A stretch of 7,644 bases of DNA from Oscillospiraceae bacterium (GTDB lineage Bacteria > Bacillota > Clostridia > Oscillospirales > Acutalibacteraceae): positions 1 through 7,644 of the forward strand of contig CACWJV010000102.1 in NCBI GenBank assembly GCA_902761265.1, in the 5' to 3' direction. Below, one piece after another: positions 1-6,036 of the stretch. Each line of letters begins with the position of its first letter. The stretch's first letter is position 1. The notes below the pieces were generated by a model. It saw only the letters and a list, made by a program, of their open reading frames with translations. It made no database searches and had not been told where the DNA came from. A program made the translations under genes and the position numbers.

Positions 1-111
1 GGTCACGGTCTGCCGATAGGTGTGGGTGTGCGCCGCCGCGGCAAAGACCGGCGTGCCGAGCGACAAAAGCAGCAGCACGCTCAGCAGCAGCGCAAGAAAA
101 CGTTTTTTCAT
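1..111 (-). CDS. Secreted protein, N-terminal fragment (signal peptide)
   Basis: The first 37 codons of a gene that runs off the left edge. The start ATG (111-109) has a GGAGG six bases upstream. The product begins MKKRF, then a long Leu-rich hydrophobic stretch (about residues 5-20) ending in a TPVFAAAA-type signal peptidase I site, so the protein is exported. After cleavage the visible part reads AHTHTYRQTVT. His-rich mature N-termini occur in many unrelated secreted proteins, so the function cannot be told. It lies downstream of argH on the same strand, but a strong terminator separates the two, and it appears to have its own promoter and operator. Sure of the signal peptide and start; the function is unknown. 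Confidence 0.75.
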   Translation of the reverse strand, partial: MKKRFLALLLSVLLLLSLGTPVFAAAAHTHTYRQTVT

Positions 112-131
112 ACACAATGCCTCCATAAGAT

Positions 132-144
132 TTGGTAGTACCAA
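132..144. promoter_or_regulatory. Palindromic operator, GntR/FadR-like (TGGTNNNACCA)
   Basis: TTGGTAGTACCAA is a perfect palindrome around one central base. It matches the TGGTnnnACCA pattern known for the FadR/LldR subfamily of GntR repressors. With a one-base slip the symmetry extends outward (AGAT on the left, ATCT on the right). It abuts and overlaps the predicted -10 of the secreted-protein gene, the usual place for a repressor. No regulator gene is in the window, so the binding protein is inferred from the motif only. Confidence 0.45.
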
Positions 145-171
145 TCTACCACATCCGGCGGCAAAGCGCAA
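143..171 (-). promoter_or_regulatory. Predicted promoter of the secreted-protein gene
   Basis: Read on the minus strand: TTGCGC (171-166), a 17-base spacer, then TAGATT (148-143). Both hexamers match the vegetative sigma consensus only partly, but the spacing is ideal. The site lies just upstream of the start codon and is overlapped by the 132-144 palindrome. Moderate support. Confidence 0.4.
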
Positions 172-193
172 TGCAAAATGTTTGCCAGAAATG

Positions 194-223
194 GAAAAAA
201 CCGGCATGCTGCAGCATACCGGT
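194..223 (-). terminator. Intrinsic terminator of argH
   Basis: Just past the argH stop (229), on the minus strand, is a 24-base near-perfect palindrome (223-200) whose halves are ACCGGTATGCTG and CAGCATGCCGGT. The single irregular position is a G-U pair. Six T residues follow. This is a textbook rho-independent terminator, and it separates argH from the secreted-protein gene. Confidence 0.9.
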
Positions 224-228
224 CGGAT

Positions 229-1596
229 TCAGATCAAGGTTTCCAGCCTTTCGATCTCCCGCAGCACACACTGCGGGGCCGGCGCGCCGGTGACCGTGCG
301 CTTGTTGACGCAACGGTCTAGGTTGATCGCGTCATAGACGTCTTCGTCAAACAGGTCGCACGCTTCCTTGTACTGCGCGATCGGCAGCGTTTCGAGCGTC
401 AGATTCTGCGCGATACAGGACGCCACGAGCTGACCGACGCATTTATAGGCGTCGCGGAACGGCAAACCCTTATACACAAGATAGTCCGCGCAGTCGGTCG
501 CGTTGATAAAGCCCTTGGCCGCCGCCGCGCGCAGATTGTCTTTGCGCACACGGGCGGTTTCCAGCATCGGGGCGAAGGTGTCCAGACACATCAAAACCGT
601 ATCGAGCGCGTCGAACACCGCCTCCTTGTCCTCCTGCATATCCTTGTTATACGCCAGCGGAATCCCCTTCATCACAGTCAGCATCGTCATCAGATCGCCG
701 AACACACGGCCCGATTTGCCGCGCACCAGCTCGGCGATGTCGGGGTTTTTCTTTTGCGGCATAATGCTGCTGCCGGTGGAAAACGCGTCGTCAAGCTCCA
801 CGAATTTAAACTCCCACGAGCACCACAAAATCACTTCCTCCGCAAACCGCGACAGATGCACCATCAAAATCGACAGACACGAAAGCAGCTCCAGCACATA
901 GTCGCGGTCGGACACCCCGTCAAGGCTGTTGTGGCTGATGCCGGAAAGACCGAGCTGTTCGGCCACAAAGTCGCGGTCCAGCGGATAGGTTGTGCCGGCG
1001 AGCGCACCCGAACCGAGCGGAGAGACGGCCATACGCTTTTTGCAGTCCAAAAGCCGGTCGCGGTCACGAAGCAGCATTTCGGCGTAGGCCAGCAGATGGT
1101 GGCCAAACGTCACGGGCTGGGCGCGCTGCAGATGGGTATAGCCCGGCATGACGAAATCATACGTTTCCTTCGCCTTTGCAACCAGCACGCGCAGCAGCCG
1201 GTCGATGCTGTCTTTGAGCTTTTCGGTTTCGTCGAGCAGGAACAGCCGCAGATCGAGCGCAACTTGATCGTTGCGGCTGCGGGCGGTGTGCAGCCGTTTG
1301 CCGCTGTCGCCGATCCGGCGCGTCAGCTCCGCCTCCACAAAGGTGTGGATATCCTCGGCGGTCATGTCGATGCTGAGCTCGCCGCTTTCGAGCTCCGCTG
1401 CGATCTCGCGCAGCGTTTTGGTGATGATTGCGCTTTCCGCTTCGTCAATGATCCCCTGTTTGCCGAGCATGGCGGCGTGGGCGATGGAGCCGCGGATGTC
1501 CTGCGAAGCCATCCGGCTGTCGAACGAAATGGACGCGTTGAAGTCGTTGGTCTGTTTGTCAAGTTCCTTTTGGAACCGTCCTTGCCAAAGGGGCAT
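229..1596 (-). CDS. argH: Argininosuccinate lyase
   Basis: Last step of arginine synthesis: cytoplasmic cleavage of argininosuccinate to arginine and fumarate. The 455-residue length is normal for the family. Visible family blocks are HTARSRNDQ (103-111), GYTHLQRAQP (152-161, with the catalytic-region His155), and the fumarase/ASL superfamily signature GSSIMPQKKNPD (275-286), whose SS pair supplies the catalytic serine. The reading frame is open 15 codons further upstream, but the start at 1596 is chosen because AGGAGG (1609-1604) lies 7 bases before it and the protein then begins MPLWQGRF, as in homologues; the longer start would also fall inside the promoter. No argG is adjacent, so the gene appears to be a single-gene unit with its own promoter, an ArgR-like operator and a terminator. 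Transcripts from the ccdA operon could also read in, as no terminator separates them. Confidence 0.97.
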   Translation of the reverse strand: MPLWQGRFQKELDKQTNDFNASISFDSRMASQDIRGSIAHAAMLGKQGIIDEAESAIITKTLREIAAELESGELSIDMTAEDIHTFVEAELTRRIGDSGKRLHTARSRNDQVALDLRLFLLDETEKLKDSIDRLLRVLVAKAKETYDFVMPGYTHLQRAQPVTFGHHLLAYAEMLLRDRDRLLDCKKRMAVSPLGSGALAGTTYPLDRDFVAEQLGLSGISHNSLDGVSDRDYVLELLSCLSILMVHLSRFAEEVILWCSWEFKFVELDDAFSTGSSIMPQKKNPDIAELVRGKSGRVFGDLMTMLTVMKGIPLAYNKDMQEDKEAVFDALDTVLMCLDTFAPMLETARVRKDNLRAAAAKGFINATDCADYLVYKGLPFRDAYKCVGQLVASCIAQNLTLETLPIAQYKEACDLFDEDVYDAINLDRCVNKRTVTGAPAPQCVLREIERLETLI

Positions 1597-1603
1597 AAAA
1601 AGT

Positions 1604-1609
1604 CCTCCT
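1604..1609 (-). promoter_or_regulatory. Ribosome binding site of argH
   Basis: AGGAGG, 7 bases before the ATG at 1596. It decides the start in favour of the MPLWQ form over the in-frame ATG at 1641. Confidence 0.9.
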
Positions 1610-1624
1610 GTGCGATTGAAATAA

Positions 1625-1642
1625 CGTGTATTATCATACACG
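1625..1642. promoter_or_regulatory. ArgR-box-like operator over the argH -10
   Basis: CGTGTATTATCATACACG is an 18-base palindrome with 7-base arms and a 4-base A/T-rich centre. Its length and layout (TGnAT-4-ATnCA core) are those of ARG boxes bound by the arginine repressor ArgR/AhrC; bases outside the core differ from the B. subtilis consensus. It overlaps the argH -10, where ArgR repression would be expected. The palindrome is seen directly; ArgR binding is inferred from sequence form and gene context. Confidence 0.65.
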
Positions 1643-1660
1643 GTTTTTGGGATTTGTCAA
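1630..1660 (-). promoter_or_regulatory. argH promoter
   Basis: On the minus strand TTGACA (1660-1655) is followed after 16 bases by TATGAT (1638-1633). An alternative -10, GATAAT (1635-1630), overlaps it at 19 bases. The -35 is a perfect consensus. It begins only about 15 bases past the stop of the preceding MGMT-like gene. Confidence 0.75.
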
Positions 1661-1675
1661 GCTGTTTTCGGATAT

Positions 1676-1987
1676 TTATACATCGAGCCGGATCTGATGC
1701 GCCGCCATGTCCACGGTTTCGTCATCTAAAAAGCGCACGCCCTCGCGTTCGAGCATCTGCCTTTGCACACCCGGGCCGCCAAACGCAAATCCCGGCGCCA
1801 CACGGCCGTCCTTGGTCACAACCCGGTGGCACGGGATCACGCCCGGCTGCGGATTTTTGTGCAGCGCATAACCCACGACCCGCGCCCAGCGCGGATTGCC
1901 GGCAAGATATGCCACCTGTCCGTAGGACGCGACGCTGCCCTTCGGAATGGCGCGCACCACTTCATAGATCTTTTCAAACGTCGTCAT
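1676..1987 (-). CDS. Small MGMT-family protein (Atl1/COG3695-like, catalytic Cys retained)
   Basis: A 103-residue protein consisting only of the DNA-binding/active-site domain of O6-alkylguanine-DNA alkyltransferases. Order: helix-turn-helix region with SYGQVAYLAG (21-30), the Arg-finger region ARVVG (35-39, Arg36), then the active-site block IPCHRVV (51-57, Cys53) and a GFAFGGPGVQRQML tail (66-79). The tail and short length resemble the Atl1-like branch, whose classical members (E. coli YbaZ, fission yeast Atl1) have Trp in place of the Cys and only flag alkylated bases for excision repair. Here the Cys is kept, so true methyl transfer is possible; the sequence cannot decide. The start at 1987 has GAGAGG 7 bases upstream, and the gene overlaps the end of the GDPD gene by 14 bases, so it is co-transcribed and probably translationally coupled. 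Last gene of the ccdA operon; no terminator follows. Confidence 0.85.
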   Translation of the reverse strand: MTTFEKIYEVVRAIPKGSVASYGQVAYLAGNPRWARVVGYALHKNPQPGVIPCHRVVTKDGRVAPGFAFGGPGVQRQMLEREGVRFLDDETVDMAAHQIRLDV

Positions 1988-2798
1988 GCTGTTGCCTCTC
2001 AAAATATGCTTTCGCCGCAGCCAGATGGTCGGTCTGCACCAGATCGAAACCCTTGTTGCGGTACCATCCCCAGCCGGTGTCCGGGTCGCCGGTAACGGCG
2101 GTGTCGTCGGTGTGCGTTCCGGCAATCACAGCGCGTTCGTCATAAACGATCGCATTGCCCCAGATGCAAAGGCCGTTTTGGTGCAGCCACGCGATATGGT
2201 CGTCGCTGACCACGGGCGCGTCGTCGGTTTTAAACAGCGCTTCAATCCCGGCAAAGCGCAGCCGCCGCCCGCGCAGCGATTGCGACACGTCGTCTTTTTC
2301 GCGCACAATGGCCAGAAAGCGCATATCCGGCGCGGTTTCCTCCACCCGCCGCAGGTCGTGTTCCGATGTGCCGGTCTTGATCAGCACGTCGTCCGCCATC
2401 CCGTGGCGCCGCACACAGTCGGCGATGGCCGCGGGCGCGGTCCAGAATTTGTCGAGGTTGACCATGCAGTGCCCCCGGAGCAGCTCGAGCGCGTCGTCGA
2501 GCGTGAGCACAGGCTGGCTGGTTTTTGTGTGATCGCCGTTGCGGTAGCGCAGCTTTTCGATTGACTTGTCAGACCGCACGCACAGCAGCTTTTTTGTGCC
2601 GATATGCGCCGGTTCCATCCCCGGGTGAAACACGAACAGACTGCCGGACCGGGACAAGGCCACGTCCAGCTCCACCACGTCCGCCCCGAGCGAAATCGCG
2701 GCGCGAAACGCCGCTTCGCTGTTGCTCGGAATATTGCCGCCGGTGACGCCGCGGTGCGCCACAAGCAGCGGCGTTTTTCCGTTTCGAATCAGTTCCAT
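1974..2798 (-). CDS. Glycerophosphodiester phosphodiesterase family protein
   Basis: GDPD-family TIM-barrel enzyme, 274 residues with no signal peptide, expected in the cytoplasm. Known members hydrolyse glycerophosphodiesters to glycerol-3-phosphate and an alcohol. Seen in order: VAHRG (13-17, catalytic His15/Arg16), the NSEAAF stretch (26-31) in place of the usual ENT, ELDV (43-46; metal-binding Glu43 and Asp45), and FHPG (57-60) with His58 as the second catalytic His; most relatives have HD here. The C-terminal GFDLVQTDH matches the family's closing G-D-x-x-x-TD strand. The start at 2798 is supported by GAGGTG (2809-2804), which overlaps the stop of the thioredoxin gene 9 bases away. The core metal and acid/base residues are present, so activity is likely; the substrate is unknown. 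Confidence 0.9.
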   Translation of the reverse strand: MELIRNGKTPLLVAHRGVTGGNIPSNSEAAFRAAISLGADVVELDVALSRSGSLFVFHPGMEPAHIGTKKLLCVRSDKSIEKLRYRNGDHTKTSQPVLTLDDALELLRGHCMVNLDKFWTAPAAIADCVRRHGMADDVLIKTGTSEHDLRRVEETAPDMRFLAIVREKDDVSQSLRGRRLRFAGIEALFKTDDAPVVSDDHIAWLHQNGLCIWGNAIVYDERAVIAGTHTDDTAVTGDPDTGWGWYRNKGFDLVQTDHLAAAKAYFERQQHDDV

Positions 2799-2807
2799 AT
2801 TGTCACC

Positions 2808-3389
2808 TCACGCGCCCAGCAGCGACTGCATGAGCTGTTCGATCTGGCTTTCGCTCATCGCGCCCATCTGCGTGTGCAGCAGCGTGCCGTCGGATCCAAC
2901 GAGCACCGTTGTCGGAATCGAACGCACGCCGTAGGCGACGGCGGCGCCGGCGTCCAGATCGAAATAGACCGGAAAGCTGTAGCCGTTTTCGGCAACAAAC
3001 GCTTCGACGGCCGGCTGATCCTCGCCGTTGTAGCCGTCGGTCAGATCGACCATCATAAATTCGATTTTGTCGCCGTAGGTCTCATACGCCTTGTTGATGT
3101 CGGCCAGCTCCGAACGGCACGGCGGGCACCACGTCGCCCAAAAGTTGATAAACACGGGCTTGCCGGCTTTTTCCGCCAGTGTCGCCGTGCTGCCGTCCGC
3201 GTTGTAGACCGTGAAATCCGGCGCGGCGGATTTTGCCTGCACCTCCCCGGTCACGTCGCTTTGCGCTGGCGGGTCATAGGGCACGGTCGGCTCGGTCAGT
3301 CGGCTGAGCATGCGGTAGGCGACCGTGCCGCCGGCGAGCAGCAGAACGATCACGAGGATGAGGATGACCAGGGTTCTCTTTTGTTTCAT
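2808..3389 (-). CDS. Membrane-anchored TlpA/ResA-like thiol-disulfide oxidoreductase
   Basis: 193 residues: a short positive N-terminus, a transmembrane signal anchor (about 7-25), a linker, and a thioredoxin fold (about 52-193). The redox site is WCPPC (87-91, Cys88 and Cys91), and the cis-proline is in SIPT (Pro159). The anchor puts the domain outside the membrane, where it would reduce disulfides of envelope or secreted proteins using electrons from the CcdA gene just upstream. ResA and StoA of Bacillus have CEPC instead of CPPC, so neither name is given. The start at 3389 has GGAGG 7 bases upstream, and the gap to the ccdA stop is 13 bases. In an organism that may lack c-type cytochromes, the client could be another envelope or sporulation protein; this is inference. 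Confidence 0.92.
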   Translation of the reverse strand: MKQKRTLVILILVIVLLLAGGTVAYRMLSRLTEPTVPYDPPAQSDVTGEVQAKSAAPDFTVYNADGSTATLAEKAGKPVFINFWATWCPPCRSELADINKAYETYGDKIEFMMVDLTDGYNGEDQPAVEAFVAENGYSFPVYFDLDAGAAVAYGVRSIPTTVLVGSDGTLLHTQMGAMSESQIEQLMQSLLGA

Positions 3390-3402
3390 AAGAAGTCCTC
3401 CG

Positions 3403-4065
3403 TTACATCAGTTTGCCGATCACGCGCGTCATCAGACCCGTTGCCATCAGAACGCCGATGACGATCAGGAAAATGCCGCACACGAGGTTGATCACTTTGT
3501 AATGCTGTTTAATAAAGTTGAACGTACCCTTGAGCCGGTCGATCAGCACGGCCGAGAGCAAAAACAGGCTGCCGAGTCCCAGCGAATAGCAAAGCAGCAG
3601 CAGTACCCCGCGCCACGCCGTGGCCGACGCGGAGGCGAGCATCAGCGCCGAACCGAGGAACGCACCCACGCACGGGGTGAGCGAAACGGAATAGATTACG
3701 CCGAACAAAAACGCCGAAAAGGCGCCGCTGATCTTGCGGCTGTTTTGCATCCCTTTGAAAAACGGCAGACGGAACACCTCGAGATAGGACAGACCGAACA
3801 GAATCACGATCACGCCGCAGACGATGTCCACAATCACCTGATAGCGCCGCAAAAGCGACCCGAGCGACCCGGCAAACAGCCCCAAAAGACAAAACACCAG
3901 CGTAAAGCCGCCCACAAACGCCGCCGCGTTGACAAGCGTTTTGCTTTTTTTCTCCGCGCTTCTGTCACCGCCGGCAAAATACGAAATATACAGCGGCAGC
4001 ATCGGCAGCATACAGGGCGAAATGAACGAGATGACGCCCTCCAAAAAAGTCACAAGATAATTCAT
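3403..4065 (-). CDS. ccdA: CcdA-type membrane electron carrier (DsbD core family)
   Basis: A 220-residue integral membrane protein with about six hydrophobic segments. It carries the two family cysteines, each after a proline: SPCMLPMLPLY (Cys18) and TPCVGAFLG (Cys132). These form the intramembrane redox pair that takes electrons from cytoplasmic thioredoxin and passes them to an extracytoplasmic thioredoxin-like partner, here almost certainly the TlpA-like protein encoded next. The start at 4065 has GGAG five bases upstream with an overlapping GAGGTG. First gene of the four-gene operon, preceded by a good promoter. Length is normal for CcdA; DsbD fusions are much longer. Confidence 0.93.
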   Translation of the reverse strand: MNYLVTFLEGVISFISPCMLPMLPLYISYFAGGDRSAEKKSKTLVNAAAFVGGFTLVFCLLGLFAGSLGSLLRRYQVIVDIVCGVIVILFGLSYLEVFRLPFFKGMQNSRKISGAFSAFLFGVIYSVSLTPCVGAFLGSALMLASASATAWRGVLLLLCYSLGLGSLFLLSAVLIDRLKGTFNFIKQHYKVINLVCGIFLIVIGVLMATGLMTRVIGKLM

Positions 4066-4093
4066 ACGATCTCCACCTCACGTTATCTTTATT

Positions 4094-4123
4094 ATTATAC
4101 CATAGGTGAAACGCGGAATGCAA
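4094..4123 (-). promoter_or_regulatory. Promoter of the ccdA operon
   Basis: On the minus strand TTGCAT (4123-4118), an 18-base spacer, then a perfect TATAAT (4099-4094) preceded by TGG, which makes an extended -10. It is 28 bases before the ccdA start codon and drives ccdA, the TlpA-like gene, the GDPD gene and the MGMT-like gene. Confidence 0.75.
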
Positions 4124-4138
4124 GCAGAATTGGCTTCG

Positions 4139-4166
4139 CAGCCGTCAGTCATCAGCCATCAGTTAA
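4139..4166. repeat. Degenerate 7-base tandem repeat (4 units)
   Basis: Four heptamers in a row: CAGCCGT, CAGTCAT, CAGCCAT, CAGTTAA. It lies between the divergent ccdA and trpB promoters. No role is apparent; slippage-prone spacer DNA is the simplest reading. The rest of 4124-4242 holds no gene, only an A/T-rich stretch (about 4207-4242) that may act as an UP element for the trpB promoter. Confidence 0.5.
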
Positions 4167-4242
4167 CAACGTGAAGTCTCTGCTCTCTTGTTTCTTGCCA
4201 TCCCCCTTTAAAATTTCTTTATAATTTTTTTGCGAATTTCTA

Positions 4243-4271
4243 TTGACAAAGGCGCTTTAAAGTGCTAAAAT
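4243..4271 (+). promoter_or_regulatory. Promoter of the T-box/trpB unit
   Basis: TTGACA (4243-4248), 17-base spacer, TAAAAT (4266-4271), with an A/T-rich tract directly upstream. Transcription should begin near 4277-4279, exactly at the first conserved T-box element. A weaker TTGCCA (4195-4200) with TATAAT (4220-4225) at 19-base spacing is a less likely alternative. Confidence 0.85.
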
Positions 4272-4277
4272 GCTGAT

Positions 4278-4548
4278 AAACCGATGAGAAAGAGTGAGTA
4301 GGTTTTCTCCCTTTCCCCTCAGCGAGCCGCGGGCGGTGCAAGCGCGGCGGGAAACACAAAACCGAATGGACTTTCGAGGGCAAGCAGAACCGCGTTTGCG
4401 CAGTATGCGAGACGGAGAGCGACACTTCGTTACCAACAGTCAGCGTATGACAGTACGCATGAGTGGGCGCTAATGCGCCAAGCCGGGTGGCACCGCAGGA
4501 AGATTGGTTCTCCTGTCCCAGCAAAAGACTGGGGCAGGAGTTTTTTCT
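4278..4548 (+). promoter_or_regulatory. T-box riboswitch, tryptophan-specific
   Basis: Transcription-attenuation leader that senses uncharged tRNA-Trp. Stem I: K-turn bases GATGA and GA flank the helix GAAAG (4288-4292)/CTTTC (4371-4375). The specifier loop has AGTGAGTA (4293-4300) opposite GAATGGA, giving the specifier UGG (4367-4369) followed by the usual A. Upper helices are GGTTTT/AAAACC (4301-4306/4358-4363) and TTTCCC/GGGAAA (4312-4317/4349-4354), with a distal loop containing GGTGCAA. Stem III is GCGTA/TACGC (4443-4447/4454-4458), followed by a GGCGC/GCGCC hairpin. The T-box core GGGTGGCACCGC (4485-4496) has a seven-base bulge (4488-4494) whose UGGC pairs with an acceptor end GCCA, matching the G73 discriminator of bacterial tRNA-Trp. 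Bases 4511-4519 pair either with 4485-4487 and 4495-4500 (antiterminator) or within the terminator. Specifier, bulge and downstream gene agree. Confidence 0.96.
4510..4546 (+). terminator. T-box regulated terminator
   Basis: Twelve-base-pair stem CTCCTGTCCCAG / CTGGGGCAGGAG (4510-4521/4529-4540) with one G-U pair and a 7-base loop, then TTTTTT (4541-4546). Its 5' arm is shared with the antiterminator, so binding of uncharged tRNA-Trp lets transcription continue into trpB. Confidence 0.95.
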
Positions 4549-4560
4549 TGTCTCGGCAAC

Positions 4561-4588
4561 CGGCATCCGGTCGCTCAGCCGGATGCCG
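4561..4588 (+). promoter_or_regulatory. Second leader hairpin between T-box terminator and trpB
   Basis: CGGCATCCGG (4561-4570) and CCGGATGCCG (4579-4588) are perfect complements around an 8-base loop. AACC (4557-4560, sharing the C at 4561 region) and GGTT (4593-4596) could lengthen the stem around a bulge. No T run follows, so it is not an intrinsic terminator. It leaves the ribosome binding site (4613-4618) exposed. A role in protecting or processing the read-through mRNA is a guess. Confidence 0.6.
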
Positions 4589-4612
4589 CAACGGTTCAAA
4601 AATAATAAAAAG

Positions 4613-4618
4613 AAAGGA
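4613..4618 (+). promoter_or_regulatory. Ribosome binding site of trpB
   Basis: AAAGGA, nine bases before the ATG at 4628. Another in-frame ATG at 4619 touches this site and is too close to be used, so 4628 is taken as the start. Confidence 0.75.
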
Positions 4619-4627
4619 ATGACCGTG

Positions 4628-5995
4628 ATGAGCAAGATCCCGTACAAAATCTATCTGAACGAAAGCGAGATGCCGACCGCATGGTATAACCTGCGCGCCG
4701 ACATGAAAACGAAGCCCGCGCCGCTGCTCAACCCCGGCACCCACGAACCCATGTCCGCGAGCGACCTTGCGCCCGTGTTCTGCGACGAGCTGATTCAGCA
4801 GGAGCTCGACAACGACACCCGCTATTTTGAAATCCCCGAAGAGATTCTCAACTTCTACAAAATGTACCGTCCCTCGCCGCTCGTGCGCGCCTACTGTTTG
4901 GAAAAGAAGCTCGGCACCCCGGCGAAGATCTATTACAAATTTGAAGGCAACAACACCTCCGGCTCCCACAAGCTGAACTCCGCCAGCGCCCAGGCGTATT
5001 ACGCCAAAAAGCAGGGCCTGAAAGGTGTGACCACCGAAACCGGCGCCGGCCAATGGGGCACCGCGCTCTCCATGGCGTGTTCCTATTTCGACCTCGACTG
5101 CAAGGTGTTCATGGTCAAGGTCTCCTATGAGCAAAAGCCGTTCCGCCGCGAAGTGATGCGCACCTATGGCGCGTCGGTGACGCCGTCGCCGTCGATGGAA
5201 ACCAAAATCGGCCAAAAGATCCTTGCCGACCATCCCGGCACCACCGGCTCGCTCGGCTGCGCGATCAGCGAAGCCGTGGAGGTTGCCACCAGCACACCCG
5301 GCTACCGCTATGTGCTGGGCTCCGTGCTCAACCAGGTGCTGCTGCACCAGAGCGTGATCGGTCTCGAGACCAAGGCCGCGCTCGACAAATACGGCATCAA
5401 GCCCGACATCATCATCGGCTGCGCCGGCGGCGGCTCCAACCTCGGCGGTCTAATCGCGCCGTTTATGGGCGAAAAGCTGCGCGGCGAAGCGGACTACCGC
5501 ATCATCGCTGTGGAACCGGCGTCCTGCCCGAGCTTCACGCGCGGCAAGTTTGCCTATGACTTTGCCGACACCGGCATGGTCTGCCCGCTGGCCAAGATGT
5601 ATACCCTCGGCAGCAACTTCATCCCCGCGCCGAACCACGCCGGCGGCCTGCGCTACCACGGCATGAGCCCGGTGCTCTCGCAGCTGTATCACGACGGCTA
5701 CATGGAAGCGATCAGCGTGAAGCAGACCGACGTCTTTGCGGCGGCGGAGCAGTTCGCCCGGGTGGAGGGCATTTTGCCCGCGCCCGAAAGCGCCCACGCG
5801 ATCAAGGCAGCCATCGACGAAGCGCTCAAATGCAAAGAGACCGGCGAAGAGAAGACCATCGTCTTCGGTCTCACCGGCACCGGCTATTTCGACATGGTAG
5901 CGTATGAAAAATTCCACGACGGCAAGATGGACGACTATATCCCGACCGACGAAGAGCTGGAAGCCAGCTTTGCGACGCTGCCGAAGGTGGAGTAA
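4628..5995 (+). CDS. trpB: Tryptophan synthase beta chain-like protein, TrpB2 type
   Basis: PLP enzyme joining indole and serine to give tryptophan. At 455 residues it is longer than TrpB1 (about 400) and has the TrpB2 N-terminal region (YNLRADM, then RPSPLVRA at 81-88). The PLP lysine is Lys115 in SGSHKLNSA (111-119). ETGAGQWG (137-144) is the substrate loop, with the catalytic-type Glu137. GCAGGGSN (264-271) binds the cofactor phosphate, and EGILPAPESAHA (380-391) is the TrpB2 form of the conserved C-terminal block. No trpA or other trp gene is adjacent, so it is likely a stand-alone enzyme using free indole, or one that pairs with a TrpA encoded elsewhere. Expression is set by the Trp T-box upstream, and the gene ends at the REP-type terminator. 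The open frame reaches back into the T-box, but that part is structured RNA, not coding. Confidence 0.95.
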   Translation: MSKIPYKIYLNESEMPTAWYNLRADMKTKPAPLLNPGTHEPMSASDLAPVFCDELIQQELDNDTRYFEIPEEILNFYKMYRPSPLVRAYCLEKKLGTPAKIYYKFEGNNTSGSHKLNSASAQAYYAKKQGLKGVTTETGAGQWGTALSMACSYFDLDCKVFMVKVSYEQKPFRREVMRTYGASVTPSPSMETKIGQKILADHPGTTGSLGCAISEAVEVATSTPGYRYVLGSVLNQVLLHQSVIGLETKAALDKYGIKPDIIIGCAGGGSNLGGLIAPFMGEKLRGEADYRIIAVEPASCPSFTRGKFAYDFADTGMVCPLAKMYTLGSNFIPAPNHAGGLRYHGMSPVLSQLYHDGYMEAISVKQTDVFAAAEQFARVEGILPAPESAHAIKAAIDEALKCKETGEEKTIVFGLTGTGYFDMVAYEKFHDGKMDDYIPTDEELEASFATLPKVE

Positions 5996-6008
5996 ACAGC
6001 ATATAAAA

Positions 6009-6036
6009 ACCGTAGGGGCGGCCATTGGCCGCCCGC
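6009..6036 (+). repeat. REP element, copy 1
   Basis: A 28-base element beginning ACC, then GTAG (6012-6015), then the hairpin GGGCGGCC-ATT-GGCCGCCC (6016-6034). GTAG directly 5' of a GC-rich hairpin is the hallmark of REP sequences recognised by RAYT proteins. It is 27/28 identical to copy 2 (6385-6412, opposite strand); the one difference is in the loop. It sits exactly between the convergent trpB and RAYT genes. Confidence 0.85.

Noticed and set aside
754..2145. Long plus-strand open frame (463 codons) antisense to argH and the MGMT-like/GDPD genes
   Set aside because: Composition is Arg/His/Gln/Ala-rich with no family motifs and no RBS. It spans argH's promoter and two unrelated minus-strand genes, so it is a high-GC shadow frame.
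3325..4224. Plus-strand open frame (299 codons) opposite ccdA
   Set aside because: Gln/His/Arg-rich low-complexity translation, no RBS, and opposite a clear CcdA with both cysteines.
4195..4225. Alternative trpB promoter TTGCCA-19-TATAAT
   Set aside because: Long spacer and weaker -35 than TTGACA-17-TAAAAT at 4243-4271, which also starts the RNA exactly at the T-box.
4463..4627. N-terminal extension of trpB into the leader
   Set aside because: These bases form the T-box core, terminator and hairpin; the RBS at 4613-4618 and family alignment place the start at 4628.
4430..5347. Minus-strand open frame (305 codons) opposite trpB
   Set aside because: Mirrors the codon bias of trpB and runs into the T-box structure; no motif or start site.
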